From Cryptomeria japonica (Eukaryota > Streptophyta > Pinopsida > Cupressales > Cupressaceae): DNA of 64,000 nucleotides. Where the stretch lies: positions 476,723,657 to 476,787,656 of the forward strand of contig NC_081412.1 of the NCBI RefSeq assembly GCF_030272615.1, read 5' to 3'. The notes beneath the pieces are model-generated. The model was not told where the DNA came from, made no database searches, and worked only from the letters and a program-made list of their open reading frames with translations. Position numbers and translations under genes: made by a program. Every line of letters begins with the position of its first letter. The stretch's first letter is position 1. Shown piece after piece: positions 22,555 to 33,469 of the stretch.

Positions 22555-22791
22555 AACATTCATCAGTCTCTACTTTAACTAGCTTCACCCTTTCGACCTT
22601 GACCATATCTCTAGCAAAATAATATTATAAAATCAATGTGCTTGGTCCTGAAATGAAATGTCAAGTTCTTAGCTAGGAAAGTTACACTCTTATTGTCACA
22701 ATAAATTATCACTTCATTTAGTTTTATTCTAATATTTGAACACAACATCTTAAGTGAAATGGCTTCTTTATAAGTGTAAGTAGCTATCATA
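22555..22791 (-). pseudogene. Ty1/copia RNase H fragment
   Basis: Minus-strand text reads ATYTYKEAISLKMLCSNI, then VIIYCDNKSVTFLAKN and FRTKHIDFII. This matches the copia RNase H pattern (A-T-H-A-C-K-E-A, I-Y-C-D-N-Q-S-A, R-S-K-H-I-D). Homology begins abruptly at 22791 where the Athila LTR (starting TGTAGAGCC at 22792) was inserted, cutting away the rest of the element. The upstream half of this copia should lie on the far side of the Athila insertion, outside the window. Confidence 0.8.
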
Positions 22792-24700
22792 TGTAGAGCC
22801 TCTTGTACCCACCTGTGATTCAGTGCCAACATAACATCTCCTAAAACTCAAAAATTAATTATCCATAACTAAGCAACCCTTTGTGAACTACAAGTTACAT
22901 TTAACCTGTCAAACATAGGGACATAAAACTTGAAATGGGGTTGCATTGTGTGTGCATTATGATTCTACCTAGGCTACTATCTTGTGTTGATATAAAAGAT
23001 TGTAGTAAAGCAAGATGCAAGAAAGTAATTACTTAAGATTACAATGACTAATAATGAAATGTTGCCAAAAGAACAAGTACAATAGAAACAAAACATGGCA
23101 AAAAGAATAATTATAACAAAAACACCTATAGATAACACTTACACTATTTTAATGAAAGGAACAATGATACTACAGGATAACAGTATTAACCAAATTAATA
23201 TGCTACAACTACATGAAATCTAACAATGAATTAAAGATATCTAATTAAAATGCATAAACAAAACTTCAAGTTGCATTACCTCAAGTGGGCCACCTTGGGT
23301 AAAGGACTCTTCAAATGATCAACAAAATCAAATAATTAATTTAGCAAATATACAAATATATTGTCATTGATATTCAAAAGGCATACATGCTACTTCTTAC
23401 AAATGTGTACTAAAAAAAGAGACGTTAGCAGACATTAACCTTTGCAAGTTCTACTTGGACTCATATATAGTCCTCAATCTAATGATTCACTTTATAAATA
23501 ACTAGCATTTGTTCCTCAAATATAGGAAGAGATTTATTAACAAGGAAAGTGTAAAACGTCTAAGAGTTCTAATAGTACTGAAACTCATAACCATATCAAA
23601 ATATAAATGTCCACTTCCAAAAGCATAACAAATCAATAAATAACACTCCTGAAGGTGGTTGGTCATGTCATTGAAGAAGTCCAAAGGAAAGTAGCATTCT
23701 CCAATAATTAAGGTTGATCGGACCACATGTTGACTGGTTCAAGGTAAAATCTACCTTTGTCGCAGAAAGATACACAATATTGGTTGTAGGAACAAATTCA
23801 ACCATATTATGTTGTATAACAAGTTAGCATGCAAAACATCACAAATATTTTTTTGAGAAATATCAGGTCTGCAACTTTCTGCATGCTTGGTCCTTAAAGC
23901 CTCCATTTGTTTAGATTTAAACCATAGTTCCCTCCCATGAAGGGTATAAATCACAAATAATACTAGCTATCCCATCGCATCACATCACACATCTAATTTT
24001 AAGCATATATGTTATATCAACATCCATTTGAATAGACTTATTAATGTGATCATACATGGCCTAGGTAACGTAAAGAGTCAAGCTATAGTTAAATTTTGCA
24101 ACATATCTAACACAAGATCCTAGCTAAAGTCTTGTTGAAAGTTATGAAAATAGACAAATTATAGTCTCATCATCACCTTCAAATTACTCTCCTACTTGTC
24201 CCAAAGTAGGCATGAGTAACAAATTTCTCATCAAGGCCAACTCCCTAAAATCAAAATGGGTTGTCATGCCTAGATGTTATGTCATTGGGTTTAGTAGAAC
24301 CCATTTTCTTTGTCAATCCATCGCCATCTTGACTCCTTAACTTCATCATTGTATACTTATGCACCTCTCCAATTAGGTAATGACCGTAGAAGAAATGATG
24401 GTTGAAAGAGAAGATGCATCCATGCGAGTTCTTAACTTCTAGCTAGGTGCATATACTTCCTTACCATCTTATGGCTACATGATAATTGTATAGAGAGTGT
24501 GGTTCCTTTTTCTTTATCTCATCAATAAGCTCTTGCCATCTATGTGATAGAAACCCTGAAGCATCATTGCCCATTGTATGTGCTAATCTGTCAAACATAT
24601 CACAAGTATCCCATCTAGATGTCAACACTTGTTATTGAACAAAAGACTTGTTCATCAGTAAAACCCAATCATTAAGAATGATATTTGGATTGTTCTATTT
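22792..24700 (-). mobile_element. 3' LTR of the Athila-type element (right end approximate)
   Basis: The outer edge is clear: TGTAGAGCCTC starts at 22792 within the copia RNase H relic. The first 120 bp match the LTR copy at 41566-41686 with scattered substitutions (shared phrases AACTAAGCAACCCTTTGTG and GTTACATTTAAC). The element is read on the minus strand, so this is its 3' LTR. The inner edge must lie before the ORF that ends near 24712. Confidence 0.7.
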
Positions 24701-24711
24701 TTCTCTAAGGG

Positions 24712-27030
24712 CTAAGAGAACAAATTTCTCAATTTCTTAGTAGCTAACCATTTGTTTCCCTTTGCTTTCCTCATTATTTTTATAAGGGAAAATGCCCTTA
24801 CTTGTACATCTCCAACATACAAAATAAGGTTCTTATCAGCATTGTAAGGAACACTAAGACTGTGTAGATAAAACTCACATAATGAGTTTTGTAAATCTAG
24901 ATTAGATCTAAAAACATTGAAAAACTCCCTAGGAGTTAGAAGAGAAAAAGATAGGTCTAAATATATCTGCATAAACTAGCTGCTCCCTAAGAAAAAGTTT
25001 ATAAACTCTTGTTGGAGTTCTATAATTAATGATTTGTGGAACCTTGGTAGCCATGTGTCCATCTTACATTTTAATCTTACAATTTAATCCTCCCTTTCTT
25101 GTATTTCTTCCTCAAATTTTTTGTTGTCGTTGTGTTTTCTCATCTATCGACTTTCTTTCTGGCAATTGTGGTTGCTTAAATTTCTTCCATGACTTTAATG
25201 CATAGCAAGTCAGGATATCATGGGAGAAACATAGGGAACTTGAATACCATGAGTGATTTCTACAACCTGATAAGTGACTCTTTCAAATTTCTCATTTACA
25301 GTTTTCTCAATTATTATTTTTGACTCCTTGATAGACACCTATGCCAACCGATCTAGATTTTTATCCTTATTTTCAGTCACCCATTGCTCCTAGACTACCT
25401 TCATTTCCATTTCTTATTCTCCCACATATTGCATCTCAATTTATTCTATTTCTTCTTGTTGTTTTGTCACATCTTGCACCTTAGTATCCTTCATTTCTAC
25501 TTCTTATTCTTTGCCTTGGGGTTCTATCATTTCTACTGAAGCCTCAATGTTTCCTTTTGGCCAATTAGGTATAGGATTGTCAAAAGGCTCTTGATTGGTC
25601 TTAAAAGAGGCTTATTCCCCTCCTATAATAAGTGGTCTCCTCATAAACAAGTAATCTCATTCATTGATAGTTTCAAAAGTGATATCTAACACTATATTAG
25701 TTTTTGTTTTTTCTTCTCAACACTCGCCTTATTTTTTAGTTTATGGGACTTTCTTGGTGTTTTGGAAATAGAGTTATGTTGTTTACCCTTCTTTTATGCC
25801 TTCATGGCAATAAAAAGTCCCTACTCAGTAAACTTGAAGTTGACAAATGGTGGTGGTAGTAGTTGCCCTTTCTTTTTGCAATTTTGGTTGTTTTTCTACA
25901 CTAGGAAAATTATTTTTATTTTTCAACACATCAAACACAAGGGGGGACTCTATTTTCCTCTTTTTATTTGCAACAATAGGTTGTTCCTCTATTTGTTTTA
26001 TCGCAAACCCCTTATTTGTTTTACTCTTTTTACTTATTGGGGGTTTTTATTTTCTTCTCAAAGAGGAGTAGATTTTTCTTCTGGTTCTTTCCTCTTTCTA
26101 GAGGAAACTTTACTTTTCCCTTTGCTAGTTGTAGCAACAAGGGTTTTATCCTTGTATTTTTATTTTTTTCATTCACATAAGTTTTATCCTTAACCTTTCT
26201 CTATTTTTCCTTTGGATGCTTATCAAATTTTTTAATCTTAGTTGTGGACAGTTTTCTAGGCAATTTTTTGACCTCTAGTCTTGGTTGTAGGAGTCTTTTC
26301 AAGCTCCTCTTCTCCACTTTCAAAGGACTTTGACTTAGGGGTTTTAGATTATTCAAAGGTGTTTTCCTTAATAGGAGATTTGGATTTTTCTTTTTTAGTG
26401 TCACTTAATTGTTTACTACTCTCCCCTCTCCATAGTTTTTCCTTTGACCCTTAGTTTTTGACCTCCAAGACATAGGTTTAAAAACTTAACCCTTTTTACT
26501 TTCAAAAACTCTTCCCAGCTCATATTTGGAAAATATATACTCAGACTTATTTTTACAAGCAATGGTGAGAAAAAAGACATGTCCTTATATTTTTGAACTC
26601 AACTACCATACTAGTGAGGAAATGTGCAAGGTGGTCTGGAACATTCGCCAACCTCCATGGAATAGGTGGCTCAAATTTTGAAGTGGTGAGACTACAACAA
26701 TGATAATTACCCTTCATATGAAAAATATCTTATGATATTAATATATTTTTCTGCCCACTTAGGTAGAAGAGATACCCTTCTACTGCCTTGGTTAGAAACT
26801 TCCAACAAATCATCTTCATGTCTAGTGAATCTAGCTCTAGATGATACAACCTTGTGATGTTTTAAGTACTCTTCTCCCTTTGTAGACAAACTAGTGAATT
26901 CTAGAATCGCCATTATTTTAGTGTTAACTCTCAACCCCTTTATTGTTGCTATGTTATCTTGAAGAGTCAAGGCAAATTGCAATGTCACTTTGACATTATG
27001 CTTTGACAATTTTTTAAAGTATGCCAACCA
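24712..27030 (-). pseudogene. Post-integrase ORF region of the Athila element (env-like position)
   Basis: On the minus strand from about 27027 to 24712, several broken frames follow each other. They include a segment starting MAYFKKLSKHNVKVTLQFAL, a Lys/Pro-rich block (26201-26404), a Glu/Lys-rich coiled-coil-like stretch (about 25500-25100) and a final segment ending KWLATKKLRNLFS. Athila elements often carry an extra ORF here, sometimes called env-like. I see no clear signal peptide or transmembrane helix, so the function is unknown. Confidence 0.5.
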
Positions 27031-28240
27031 CTCTGCATTCCTAGCTCTTCCCTACATTCATGATCATTATCCAATAAGTTATGGTTTGAGGGTTCTTTTT
27101 TGATATAATCCCCTAAATTCTATTAGCTCTTCTTTTCTTGAAATCTTTCCTACAATTTTTACCTTATTTGTGCCTTACAAAATCCCCAAATTCAGCACTT
27201 CTATCTACTCACACCTCTAGTTTTTCAAAAATAATAAAATATTTGCACAAAATAGTTCTCCACATTATTATAAATTGGTTTAAAAATTACTAAGGTATGT
27301 TAAGGGTTATGGCAAGAAGTAAATGATGACAAAAGGAATGACTAGATATGGAAATAGGTTATTGTACTTAGAGAGAAGTACTTTTTCGCATTAATTAGGG
27401 ATGGAAGTAATTCCAAAAATATAGTAATTATACATGTATGAGCATTTAACCATAAAAATGGTCATTTTCCCCAAAAATGTGGGCTAATAATTCTCCACCC
27501 ACTTAAAATTAGCAAAGTATCATCACATGCAGATAAACAGGGTAGGGGATAAGAATTCATAATGAGCACCATAACATAAATAAATAAATTGGACGAGATA
27601 AAAATGAATGTTATTATAATGATGCAATGCATGAAATTGAAAGAGTTGGATCATGTGATGAAATTGCATACCAATTAATTACCATATCACTGGTGATATT
27701 CATTGATGTGACTTCAGCTATGTTTGGGATCAATGATGCATGCAAAGTGTAACTTGAACACATCAAGTCATTTCAATTATTAATGAGCTAGCAAAAGGTG
27801 ATATTTGAATTTTGTAGACAACATGTACACGACATGGAAATTGAATGTAGAGAGAGATGGAGCTGACTGGGGTGTGTTGGAGCCTACTAGGGTGTGCTGC
27901 CATGTACTAATTATTAACAAGTCCCAACTACATTGTTGCAGGAACATGACCCGTGAATTTGGTCATTCGTCATCCTAGGCAATAGATGGAGAAGAAAACA
28001 TTTATTATGGTTGTGAAGCTTCCTTTTAAAATGGGAACTTTATTATGGATGTTCTAACAACTATTTACTCATAAAAATTAGTTGTCCCTAAATGTGGAAA
28101 ACCAGGGGCATAGGTCGCGGGAAGGCCATGTGGCATCCTTTTAGTGAGTTGTTGTAAGAAGTCATGTTTATTAACAAGTCTTTTATATAAACAAAGTTTG
28201 TGGCCACTGATCAACGCGTCGCTTGGTTTTCCTATCAATC
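27031..28240. other. Spacer between integrase and the extra ORF, no gene seen
   Basis: AT-rich DNA with no conserved motif. 27480-28200 reads like non-coding filler and could hide a small insertion. Confidence 0.35.
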
Positions 28241-28249
28241 ACTTCACCT

Positions 28250-29400
28250 TCCCAAACAAACAAAGAATAAGGTGGATCAAATCCACTGGGTATGGGTAGG
28301 ACATTCCATTAGGTAGGGTAGTAGCCTTGGACGAGATACCCAACTATCAAGTCCCAGGAACCCTATTTCACTAGGTCAATGGTCTGAAGTCTAACAACGT
28401 CATTAGCAAAAATTTCAGCTATCTCATAGGGTCCCAACTATTTGGTTTGGAGCTTCCCTTGATGATTATTATATCTTGACTCGTAAGGTGAAGGAACCTT
28501 TCTCAAATCACATTGTTTTTATAAATCTATTATGCCACTTTATCCTCTAATTTTGCACCATCTTAGTGTGGTAGAGTGCCTCCTGCCTGAATTCATCTAG
28601 AGCATTTAGAGTGTTAATCCACTCATGTTGGGCTTATGACAAATCCATGCCAACTTCAATTGTTGTGCTTAGAGTCATGTGATCAAATTCTATTAGAATG
28701 ACAACTTTATTTCCATACACCAATTCAAAAGGTGTGATACTTTTAGTGGTCTTCCATGTTGTCCTATATGCCCAAACTGCTTTCGAAAGTTGAGAAGCCT
28801 AGTCTTTCTTATGAATAGAAACTGTTTTTGTTAAGATAGCTTCTAGTTCCTTGTTGGTCACATCTACCTACCCATTGGACTAAGGATGGTAGAGTGTTGA
28901 CTATGTCTCAAATTGTATTCAATTGCGAGTGCCTAAATCAGTGTGGATGCAAATTGAGGGCTCTAATCTATAACAATTTCCCTTGGAACCCTATATCTAG
29001 TAAATATCTCTTTGTAAATAAATTATTCAACCTTTTTGTCTTTGACATGTTTCATTACCTTGACCTCAACCCATTTTGTCAAGTAATTGGTACAAACTAG
29101 ATATACTCTATGTTGTTTGAAGGTGGTTTATTGGTCCAATGAAGTTCAACCCTCATTTGTCAAATGGTGCCAAGACTAATTAAGGGTGTAGAGGCATCTC
29201 ATTAGATCTTGTGGGTCTACCCATTCTCTGGCATCTTTCACAATGTCGAGTATACTTAACTGAATCCATGTGTAATGGACAATAATAGCCTATTTTAAGC
29301 ACTTTCATGATAGTTTTTTGTTGCAAAGTGGCCCCCATAGGTCTCATCATGGTAGGCATGATGTATATCATGTATCTCATCTTCCCTTATGCAACTTCTC
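28250..29400 (-). pseudogene. pol: Athila integrase
   Basis: The zinc-binding domain lies at 29200-29380 on the minus strand: YYCPLHMDS, then CERCQRMG. The C-terminal core around 28500-28920 reads NKELEAILTKTV, WAYRTTWKTTKSITPFELVY and RIKWHNRFIK, the hallmark wording of plant gypsy integrases. Multiple stops and frame changes are present. The DDE acidic residues could not all be placed in one frame. It would insert cDNA into the genome. Confidence 0.8.
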
Positions 29401-30950
29401 ATGAAATAATCAAGTCTAACTTATAAAATAGGTATCCTAATATCCATGAGTAGGGAAAGCTATTTTCCACTAACTGACACTTTTCTCGTGGAGAGAAATA
29501 AGGAGGCAATTTACCCAAAACAAGGTAATATGCAATATTGGCATATCGTGGAGCATGAACTTGCAAAGAAAATAGATTCTCATCAGAAAAAGAGACATCT
29601 ATGATAGGCTTTTATTGTACATTTGTTAGCCTAGATAGAAAATCTGCAACAACATTGGCTTTTCCTGGCTTGTCTACTATAGTAATATTAATTTTTTGCA
29701 ATAAGAGTAACCATCTAACTAACTTGTCACTAACCACAGGTTTATTAATCAAGTACCTTATTTATATATGATATGTGTGTACAAAAACTTGATAGCTTAT
29801 TATATAATATCTAAATTTGTTGATGACATAGATGACTGGCAACATCTCCTTTCTTTGTCACTATATAGTTAAGTTTTATTGCATGCAATTTTTTGTTATC
29901 ATAGTATATAACATACTCAATGATTCCTTCTTTCTTTCCAAGAGTTGATCTAACAACATGGTTTAAAGCATCAATATATATATATATATGGAATGTAGAT
30001 CTTAGTTCGGTCCTTTGAGAATAGGTGCTTCAGTCAATATATCTTTTAATTTCTGAAAATCTTTTTGACGAGCATTGATTCATTCAAATTATGCATCCTT
30101 GGTGAGCAAGATAAATAATGGCAACACAATTTTGCTGAATTTTTTGATAAATCTTCTATAGTAACCAACATGTCCTAGAAAACTTCTAATATCTTACTGT
30201 TTATAAGGAATAAGTAGATTTTTAATTACCTCAATCTTCATAGGATCAACTTGTATACCTTGTTAAGAAACATGATGGGTGAGCACTAAACCTTCTTGCA
30301 TCATCATATAAAACTTTTCATTTCTCAATGATATATCATGATGCTTGCATCTTTGGAGTACCTTTGTCAAATTTATAAATGCCTCATCATAAGTATCACC
30401 ATATATGGTGAAATCATCCATGTACACACCCATGCAGTCATGGGCTAGGTCTAAGAAAATACTAAGGGGTGCTCATTGGAAAGTAGCAAGAGCATTGCAA
30501 AGGTTGAATGGTAAGACTACATAGACATAAGTGCCCCAAGGATAAGTAAATTTTGTCTTGTCTTGGTCCTCTAGTGCAATATTTATTTGGTTGTAGCCAC
30601 TAAAACTATCTAGGAATGAGAAATACTTCTTGTCTGCTAGAGAGTCCAATATTTGATCAATAAAAGGAAGAGGAAAATGATATTTCCTTGTTATTGAGTT
30701 AATCTCTTTGTAGTCCACATAGACTTCATTTCTCTCCTTTCTTATGAACAATTACAAGAGGTGAAACCCACTGACTATTAGAGATGGGGTATATAAATCG
30801 TACAACATTCAATAATTTCTAGAACTCCATTTGACTATTTCCTTGACAACTAGATTCATGCTCCTTTGAGGCTACTTGATTGGTCTAAAATCATACTTGA
30901 TATATATTCTGTATGTAAAAAGACTTGGATCAAGCCCCTTCATGTCACTA
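29400..30950 (-). pseudogene. pol: Athila reverse transcriptase-RNase H
   Basis: RT appears at 30473-30751 on the minus strand as an open stretch of 92 codons: RKERNEVYVDYKEIN, then HFPLPFIDQILDSLADKKY, SFLDSFSGYNQINIALEDQD and VVLPFNLCNALATFQ. RNase H follows (about 29950-29650) with DNKKLHAIKLNYIVTKKEML and KPGKANVVADFLSRL. Downstream frames are broken by stops. The wording is the Athila/Tat-side of gypsy, distinct from the chromovirus-like RT at 8993-10444. Confidence 0.85.
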
Positions 30951-31490
30951 TAATATTAGGCAAAAACCTTTTTTTTATTGGTAATGGGCAATTTTTAAGG
31001 TGTCGAACACTATTGTAAATCCACGAGCTCAGTTCAGCCAGTGAAAGTACCAAGCCTATGAGCATAGTGGCCCAATAGGGATTTGAGAATTGGTGGTAGT
31101 TTCACCAAGCAAGTGTTTTAATTGTTGTACTACGCGGGTGACCCCCCTAGGCAAAAACTACTATGTGGTCCTGCAATAGTGAAATTAATTGTGTTTGTTG
31201 CTATTGATCAAGTTTGTTGTTGATATTAAGGTGTTTGTTAGGATTGATCCCAACTTGAGTGGTGATAAGACTCATTGATGCATTCATGCATGTAATACCT
31301 ATATCAATAGTGTGAGGAAGCAACTGATGAAGAAAATGTGTAGTAGACAATAAATTCTCAAACGATGTTGTATGAATTAAAGAATGTAGAGGACAAGAAG
31401 AGCAAGCTAAACAAGATGGATTTTCATCATCTCCATTGTAGTCATTTTGAATTATATGGCTTAGGACTACATCTTCATCTTGCAACTAGA
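30951..31490 (-). pseudogene. Athila pol linker upstream of RT, left part
   Basis: Minus-strand ORF 31201-31485 (Cys/His and Ser rich, with LQDEDVVLSH at its start) has no known domain. It continues in the same frame across the insertion 31491-39119 once that insert and one copy of CTAGA are removed. This places the insert inside the Athila protease-RT linker. Confidence 0.6.
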
Positions 31491-31573
31491 TGATAAAAGT
31501 GGTGATCAAATTTGTGTTGCTGTTTTTGCTTGCACTAATTCACCCCCCCTCTTAGTGCCTTATAAGTTTATCA
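31491..31573 (+). mobile_element. Truncated copia LTR end (left side of the palindrome)
   Basis: Ends with the typical copia LTR tail, a C-run followed by CTCTTAGTGCC and a CA before the PBS. Only the last 83 bp are present. It starts TGATAAAAG at the insertion edge. Confidence 0.65.
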
Positions 31574-31575
31574 AT

Positions 31576-31587
31576 TGGTATCAGAGC
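31576..31587 (+). other. Primer binding site, left copy
   Basis: TGGTATCAGAGC, matching initiator tRNA-Met, right after the truncated LTR end. Confidence 0.8.
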
Positions 31588-31677
31588 TTTACTGAACTTA
31601 TTCATTAGCAAAACTACTGCATCTTCAATTTGCCTTTTCTCTTCTTCACTAAATTTGTCATAAAGTTTATTCAAACC
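31577..31677 (+). repeat. Inverted arm, left (101 bp)
   Basis: Reverse complement of 31952-32019 joined to 38045-38077, with about four mismatches. The right arm is split by the copia insertion at 32020-38039, exactly at its GTTTT target duplication. Confidence 0.9.
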
Positions 31678-31678
31678 T

Positions 31679-32019
31679 TCTAAAATTCAATTCAAGAGAA
31701 AGGGGAAAGAAGTCAAGCCCGTTGCACCTAAAGCATCGGTAGTCACCGGTAAGAGGAAGAAGGAGAAAGCAAAGAGAGCTGCAGATGAAGAAGAAATAGA
31801 GTCTAAAGGAGAGAAGAAAGAGATGAGAGCCAATGGTAAGAAATCAAATGTTGTTGGAGTGTCTACTATAAAATTAGTTAAGAAACTCGTAACTAAGCTT
31901 ACTCCCTTTGAAAAATTATTGTTACACATTAAGGAGTATGGTATATTGGCTGGTTTGAATAAACTTTATGACAAATTTAGTGAAGAAGAGAAAAAGAAAA
32001 TTGAAGATGCAGTAGTTTT
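31679..32019 (+). CDS. Lysine-rich ORF segment antisense to the copia leader
   Basis: A continuous frame of about 113 codons from the left arm edge to the copia insertion. A basic N-terminal part (GKRKKEKAKRAADEEE) is followed by a more ordered stretch (LVKKLVTKLTPFEKLL, then YDKFSEEEKKKIEDA). When the 6-kb copia and one GTTTT are ignored, the same frame runs on to about 38090 and stops near the LTR edge. Relative to the minus-oriented copia it is an antisense ORF lying next to the PBS. It has no Met near the arm edge and no known domain. Function unknown. Confidence 0.45.
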
Positions 32020-32338
32020 TGTTAGAGTAAAGTAATTAATTAACTTTACTCTCCTCTTAAGATTTCTCTTTATGCATACATTAGTCATTTAATAATTAAT
32101 ATTTAATTATTAAATGCTCTCACCTTAGGGTTAGGTTTTCCTTTCGGTGTTGATCTCCTTTATAAGGATTGATCTCTTGTATTTTTGTCATTCTCTTGAT
32201 TCATTTTTCTCTAATAATAAATCTTTTCACTTTGTTAGACCCAAAACCCTTGTATTCGTTCTCTCTCTTTCTCTGTGATAGGTTTCTTGCATGCAGGTTT
32301 CTTTGGGTTCTATGGATTTGTATTTCTCAAATCCTACA
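32020..32338 (+). mobile_element. 5' LTR of the copia element
   Basis: Starts TGTTAGAGTAAAG and ends AATCCTACA. It holds a weak TATA-like CTTTATAAGG near 32159 and a CTCTCTCTTTCTCTG pyrimidine run near the end, expected around transcript start and R region. Confidence 0.95.
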
Positions 32339-32351
32339 TGGTATCAGAGCC
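32339..32351 (+). other. Primer binding site of the copia element
   Basis: TGGTATCAGAGCC directly after the LTR, initiator tRNA-Met type. Confidence 0.92.
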
Positions 32352-33469
32352 ATATCTGCTGCAGCTTGTTCAGACTTTTGAAAGATTTTGAGATCTAGGT
32401 TTTGGTTGCATCAGATTTGTGTTTGTCTTCTGTTTTTTATTTTGGAATAGGGAGTTTTTTTTGGTGCACTTTGAGCCCAAACGGACCTCACCGTTGAGCT
32501 CGTAGCGCCCAAAAACCCCTATTTTCATATAAAATTCATTCGATTTGGACACAGTTGCTCCAGAAGGCAAAAAAAAATTGCCCCAAGGTCGTACGACCCC
32601 ATGGCACGCAGTTCGAGGCGCATTCAAAAAAAAAAAAAAAACATTTTTTTTAATAAAACTGGGCGCAGCCAGTTTAAACCGCCGCACCGCCGGTGAGCAG
32701 CCCGGCGGCCACTGCCCGGCCACCGCCGCCGGCGGTAACAACCGCCCGCGGCCAGGCAGCCACCGCCGCGCCGCCCAGCGAAGACCGCCGCCCACACGCC
32801 GCCCGCCGTCCGCCAGAACCAGCGGCGCCGCCCCCGCGCCACTGGCCCTTACGCTAGCTCCTGGTCGCCCAGCGGACCAGGGGCCCATTTTTTTTAAGCC
32901 CCTGAGGGCTAGAAGGGCCATTTGGATTTTTTGGAGCTGTTTTACAAAATCGGGCATAAATCGGGTGTCCGATCTCTGTTTTTCAAAAATGAATAGGCGT
33001 TGGAAAGCTGACTCCGAGCCCGTTCTAACGGTGTAGGAATTTTTTCATATTTTTCTAGTTTGATTGCATTTTTTTGTAGTCAAAGTCTGATGAGCCTTTT
33101 TGCACTCCGAGGGGCATAACTTGCTCGTTTTTGCTCCGTTTTTCGAAAGCGAATAGGCGTCGGAAAGGTGGTTTTGTGCTCTTTCCAGATCTATAGTCTA
33201 TTTCATCAGTAAATTATTTAGGTGCTCAAAATTTTGTCTCAACTCGTTAATGCTTTCTATCATTTTCAGGCTTTCAATTTGTATTGGGGATTAGTTTTTT
33301 GCATTGTGGGGGGGTGTTTTTTTCTTGCTTTCTATTATTTACATCAGAAAACCAGAATCTACAAACACCAAAACAAAACAATCAAACCCCTTATGCATCT
33401 TCTGTCTAGTTCTGAAAGACCACTTAATAAAATTAAAAAATACAGAGCAGTTGAGGCACAGTTCACATG
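32352..33469 (+). other. Copia leader with a GC-rich island (32670-32890)
   Basis: 1.1-kb untranslated leader. The middle 220 bp are extremely GC and CpG rich (repeated CCGCC, GCCGCC and CGGCGG words) in an otherwise AT-rich region. ORFs on both strands here (for example minus 32370-32957) result from stop-poor GC text and show no domain. Further on, a 30-bp phrase is duplicated with changes: TGAATAGGCGTTGGAAAG near 32988 and CGAATAGGCGTCGGAAAG near 33148. Confidence 0.8.

Noticed and set aside
25762-26193. Plus-strand ORF of 143 codons rich in Phe and Leu, resembling a membrane protein
   Set aside because: It is the reverse strand of the Lys/Glu-rich Athila extra ORF; TTT/CTT runs mimic membrane segments.
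32370-33036. ORFs on both strands over the GC-rich island (195 and 163 codons)
   Set aside because: GC-rich text has few stops in any frame. The two ORFs overlap on opposite strands, are of low complexity (Gly/Arg/Ala/Pro) and have no domain.
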